In this document: in pieces, positions 5,419-6,443 of the stretch
Layout of the letters: each line of letters starts with the position of its first letter
How positions within the stretch are numbered: the stretch's first letter is position 1
DNA from: Planctomycetota bacterium
Lineage (GTDB): Bacteria > Planctomycetota > MHYJ01 > JACPRB01
Direction of reading: 5' to 3'
Assembly: GCA_023261405.1 (NCBI GenBank)
Contig: JAHFOZ010000193.1
Span: forward strand, 2,769 to 9,211
Length of the DNA stretch: 6,443 nt
Program-made: the position numbers and the translations under genes
Notes under the pieces: generated by a model
Seen by the model: the letters and a program-made list of their open reading frames with translations, nothing else
Told to the model about the DNA's origin: nothing
Databases searched by the model: none

Positions 5419-6186
5419 TCAGCGCCCCCCCACCAGCCGCCGCGCATTCGCCTCGAACGCCGCCCGGAGCTTCCCCGGGTCGAGGCCGGACTCCTCGAGC
5501 TTCAGGAAGGCGGACTCGAGGATGAAGAAGGGGGCGTGGGAGCCGAAGAGGAGCCGGTCGGTCCCGATCTGACCGACCAGCCGGCCGAGGCCGGCGATCC
5601 CCTCCAGCATCGAGATCTCCACGAAGACCCCCGCGTCCACGAGCTTCTTCAGGGAATCATCCTTGACGTCGCGGAGGGCGTTCAGCAGCTCGACCCTGGC
5701 CCCGGGAATCTCCGCCATGAGCCGGGGCAGCGGCGCCGGGTCGACCGTGGGGACCCGGACAAGCGGATGCTGCGTCCGGTCGTCCTCCATCTTGAGCGCG
5801 ACCTGGACCACCAGCCCGCGCCCGGCCGCCTGCCGGAGGAGCCGCGCGAAGTCGGGGTCGTCGAGCGCGTAGCCGTGGTAGCCGGGATGGAGCCGCACGC
5901 CGGGCATCCGGAGGTCCTCGGCGCAGCGGCGGAGGTCCTCCTCCCAGTCGGGCAGTCGCGGATTCACCGAGCCGAACGGGAGAAGCAGGCCGCCCCCGTG
6001 GCGGCGGCAGTCCTCCGCGAGGCGCGCGTTCACGCCGGCGATGTCCTTGTGGAGGAGGCCGTCGAAGCTTCCCGCCCAGGCCTCGCTCACGCCACGCCTG
6101 CGAAGCATCGCAACCAGCTCCGCGGGCTCGTCGCCCGCGAGGCGCCGGAAGGGCCAGCGCGAGAGACTGACGTTCGTGTCGATCAT
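5419..6186 (-). CDS. Amidohydrolase-2-like TIM-barrel protein lacking the usual HxH metal site
   Basis: The product is 255 residues, close to small members of the amidohydrolase 2 family (Pfam Amidohydro_2). It starts MIDTNVSLSRWPFRRL, where the family usually has D-x-H-x-H after strand 1; here the positions are D3, N5 and S7. Other family-like elements are GVRLHPGYHGYALDDPDF (96-113, with H100 and H104), a conserved-looking EDDRTQHPL (134-142, H140), a VELLNALR strand, and LLFGSHAPFF (212-221), where the common GSD is GSH (H217). The ATG overlaps the stop of the upstream gene (ATGA) and has a good ribosome site (GAAGGGG, 5-base spacing). It is cytoplasmic by appearance. The fold assignment is reasonably firm. 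Substrate and even hydrolase activity are unknown, since ordinary metal ligands are missing; it may use a different metal arrangement or act as a partner of the upstream paralogue. Confidence 0.8.
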   Translation of the reverse strand: MIDTNVSLSRWPFRRLAGDEPAELVAMLRRRGVSEAWAGSFDGLLHKDIAGVNARLAEDCRRHGGGLLLPFGSVNPRLPDWEEDLRRCAEDLRMPGVRLHPGYHGYALDDPDFARLLRQAAGRGLVVQVALKMEDDRTQHPLVRVPTVDPAPLPRLMAEIPGARVELLNALRDVKDDSLKKLVDAGVFVEISMLEGIAGLGRLVGQIGTDRLLFGSHAPFFILESAFLKLEESGLDPGKLRAAFEANARRLVGGR

Positions 6187-6443
6187 CCGAGCCCCTTCGC
6201 CGCCAGGATAGGCCCGAGCAGGCGGCGGAGGTTGCCGCCCAGCGCGAGGTCCTTCGCCTCGTCGGGGACCGAGGCGCCCAGGACCTTCGCAAGCTGCGAG
6301 GAGAAGCTCCGGCCGCTCACGTCGCTCCCGTAGACGACCCGCGCGGCGCCGAGCTCCCTCACGGCCATCTCGACCATGCCCGACGTGGGGTCGGACCCCG
6401 CGACCTCGAGCAGCAGGTTCTTCGTCGAGCGGATGGTGCGGAT
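6183..6443 (-). CDS. Amidohydrolase-2-like protein, C-terminal part (5' end outside window)
   Basis: The last 86 residues are visible; the frame is open to the window edge, so an internal ATG at 6377 is not the real start. NLLLEVAGSDPTSGMVEMAVRELGAARVVYGSDVSGR matches the end of the amidohydrolase-2 barrel: a strand describing the fate of the target, a helix, then the lGa.rvvyGSD segment whose Asp (visible residue 41) is the usual metal-ligand or catalytic acid. The tail ends NLRRLLGPILAAKGLG, like the NA.RLLG ending of the family. It overlaps the next gene by four bases and is probably co-translated with it. Together they form a paralogous pair, here with the canonical acid retained. Substrate is unknown. 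Confidence 0.75.
   Translation of the reverse strand: MRTIRSTKNLLLEVAGSDPTSGMVEMAVRELGAARVVYGSDVSGRSFSSQLAKVLGASVPDEAKDLALGGNLRRLLGPILAAKGLG
6192..6198 (-). promoter_or_regulatory. Ribosome binding site for the downstream amidohydrolase
   Basis: On the - strand GAAGGGG lies five bases before the ATG at 6186, inside the 3' end of the upstream gene. It is the clearest Shine-Dalgarno in the window and supports the chosen start in the ATGA overlap. Confidence 0.6.

Overview
This is a GC-rich bacterial window with six protein-coding genes, two of them cut by the window edges. No RNA genes, insertion sequences, CRISPR arrays or origins were seen. The mix of genes suggests a soil or sediment bacterium of the Planctomycetota or a neighbouring lineage. 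The clues are high GC, starts with little Shine-Dalgarno signal, an unusual ECF-type sigma factor with a large FecR-containing partner, a short zinc-ribbon/DUF2007 protein, and a tandem pair of amidohydrolase-2 genes with a 'SRWPFRRL' N-terminus. That placement is an inference from gene style, not from a marker gene.

Layout. Positions 3-791 (+) hold the C-terminal part of a tetratricopeptide-like helical-repeat protein. A short convergent gap with a weak hairpin follows. Positions 4010 down to 964 (-) form a two-gene operon: an ECF-like sigma factor (206 aa), then an 809-aa transmembrane regulator that starts in a 4-base ATGA overlap. From N- to C-terminus the regulator has four zinc-finger modules made by one exact-register 120-residue duplication, a membrane helix, a Pro/Lys/Glu/Val-rich spacer, a FecR-like domain and about 250 residues I cannot assign. 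The 254-bp divergent region 4011-4264 carries a good sigma70-like promoter for the operon, a palindrome whose left arm covers the -35 box, and an inverted repeat joining the expected 5' end of the sigma mRNA to the bases just before its start codon. Next come, on the + strand, a zinc-ribbon/DUF2007 protein with a membrane helix (4265-4744) and a small heptad-repeat coiled-coil protein (4842-5312). A strong inverted repeat at 5359-5403 separates these from a leftward pair of overlapping amidohydrolase-family genes (5419-6186, and 6183 to beyond the window end).

How it fits together. The sigma factor and regulator most likely form a cell-surface signalling pair: cytoplasmic zinc fingers hold the sigma factor while the extracytoplasmic FecR and C-terminal regions sense something outside. 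The leader and palindrome suggest extra control at transcription and translation initiation. The two amidohydrolases look like a co-translated unequal pair: the upstream copy keeps the usual GSD motif, while the downstream copy lacks the usual metal-binding HxH and has GSH instead. The most interesting points are the duplicated zinc-finger array on a FecR sensor with an unassigned C-terminus, the structured sigma-gene leader, and the divergent amidohydrolase.
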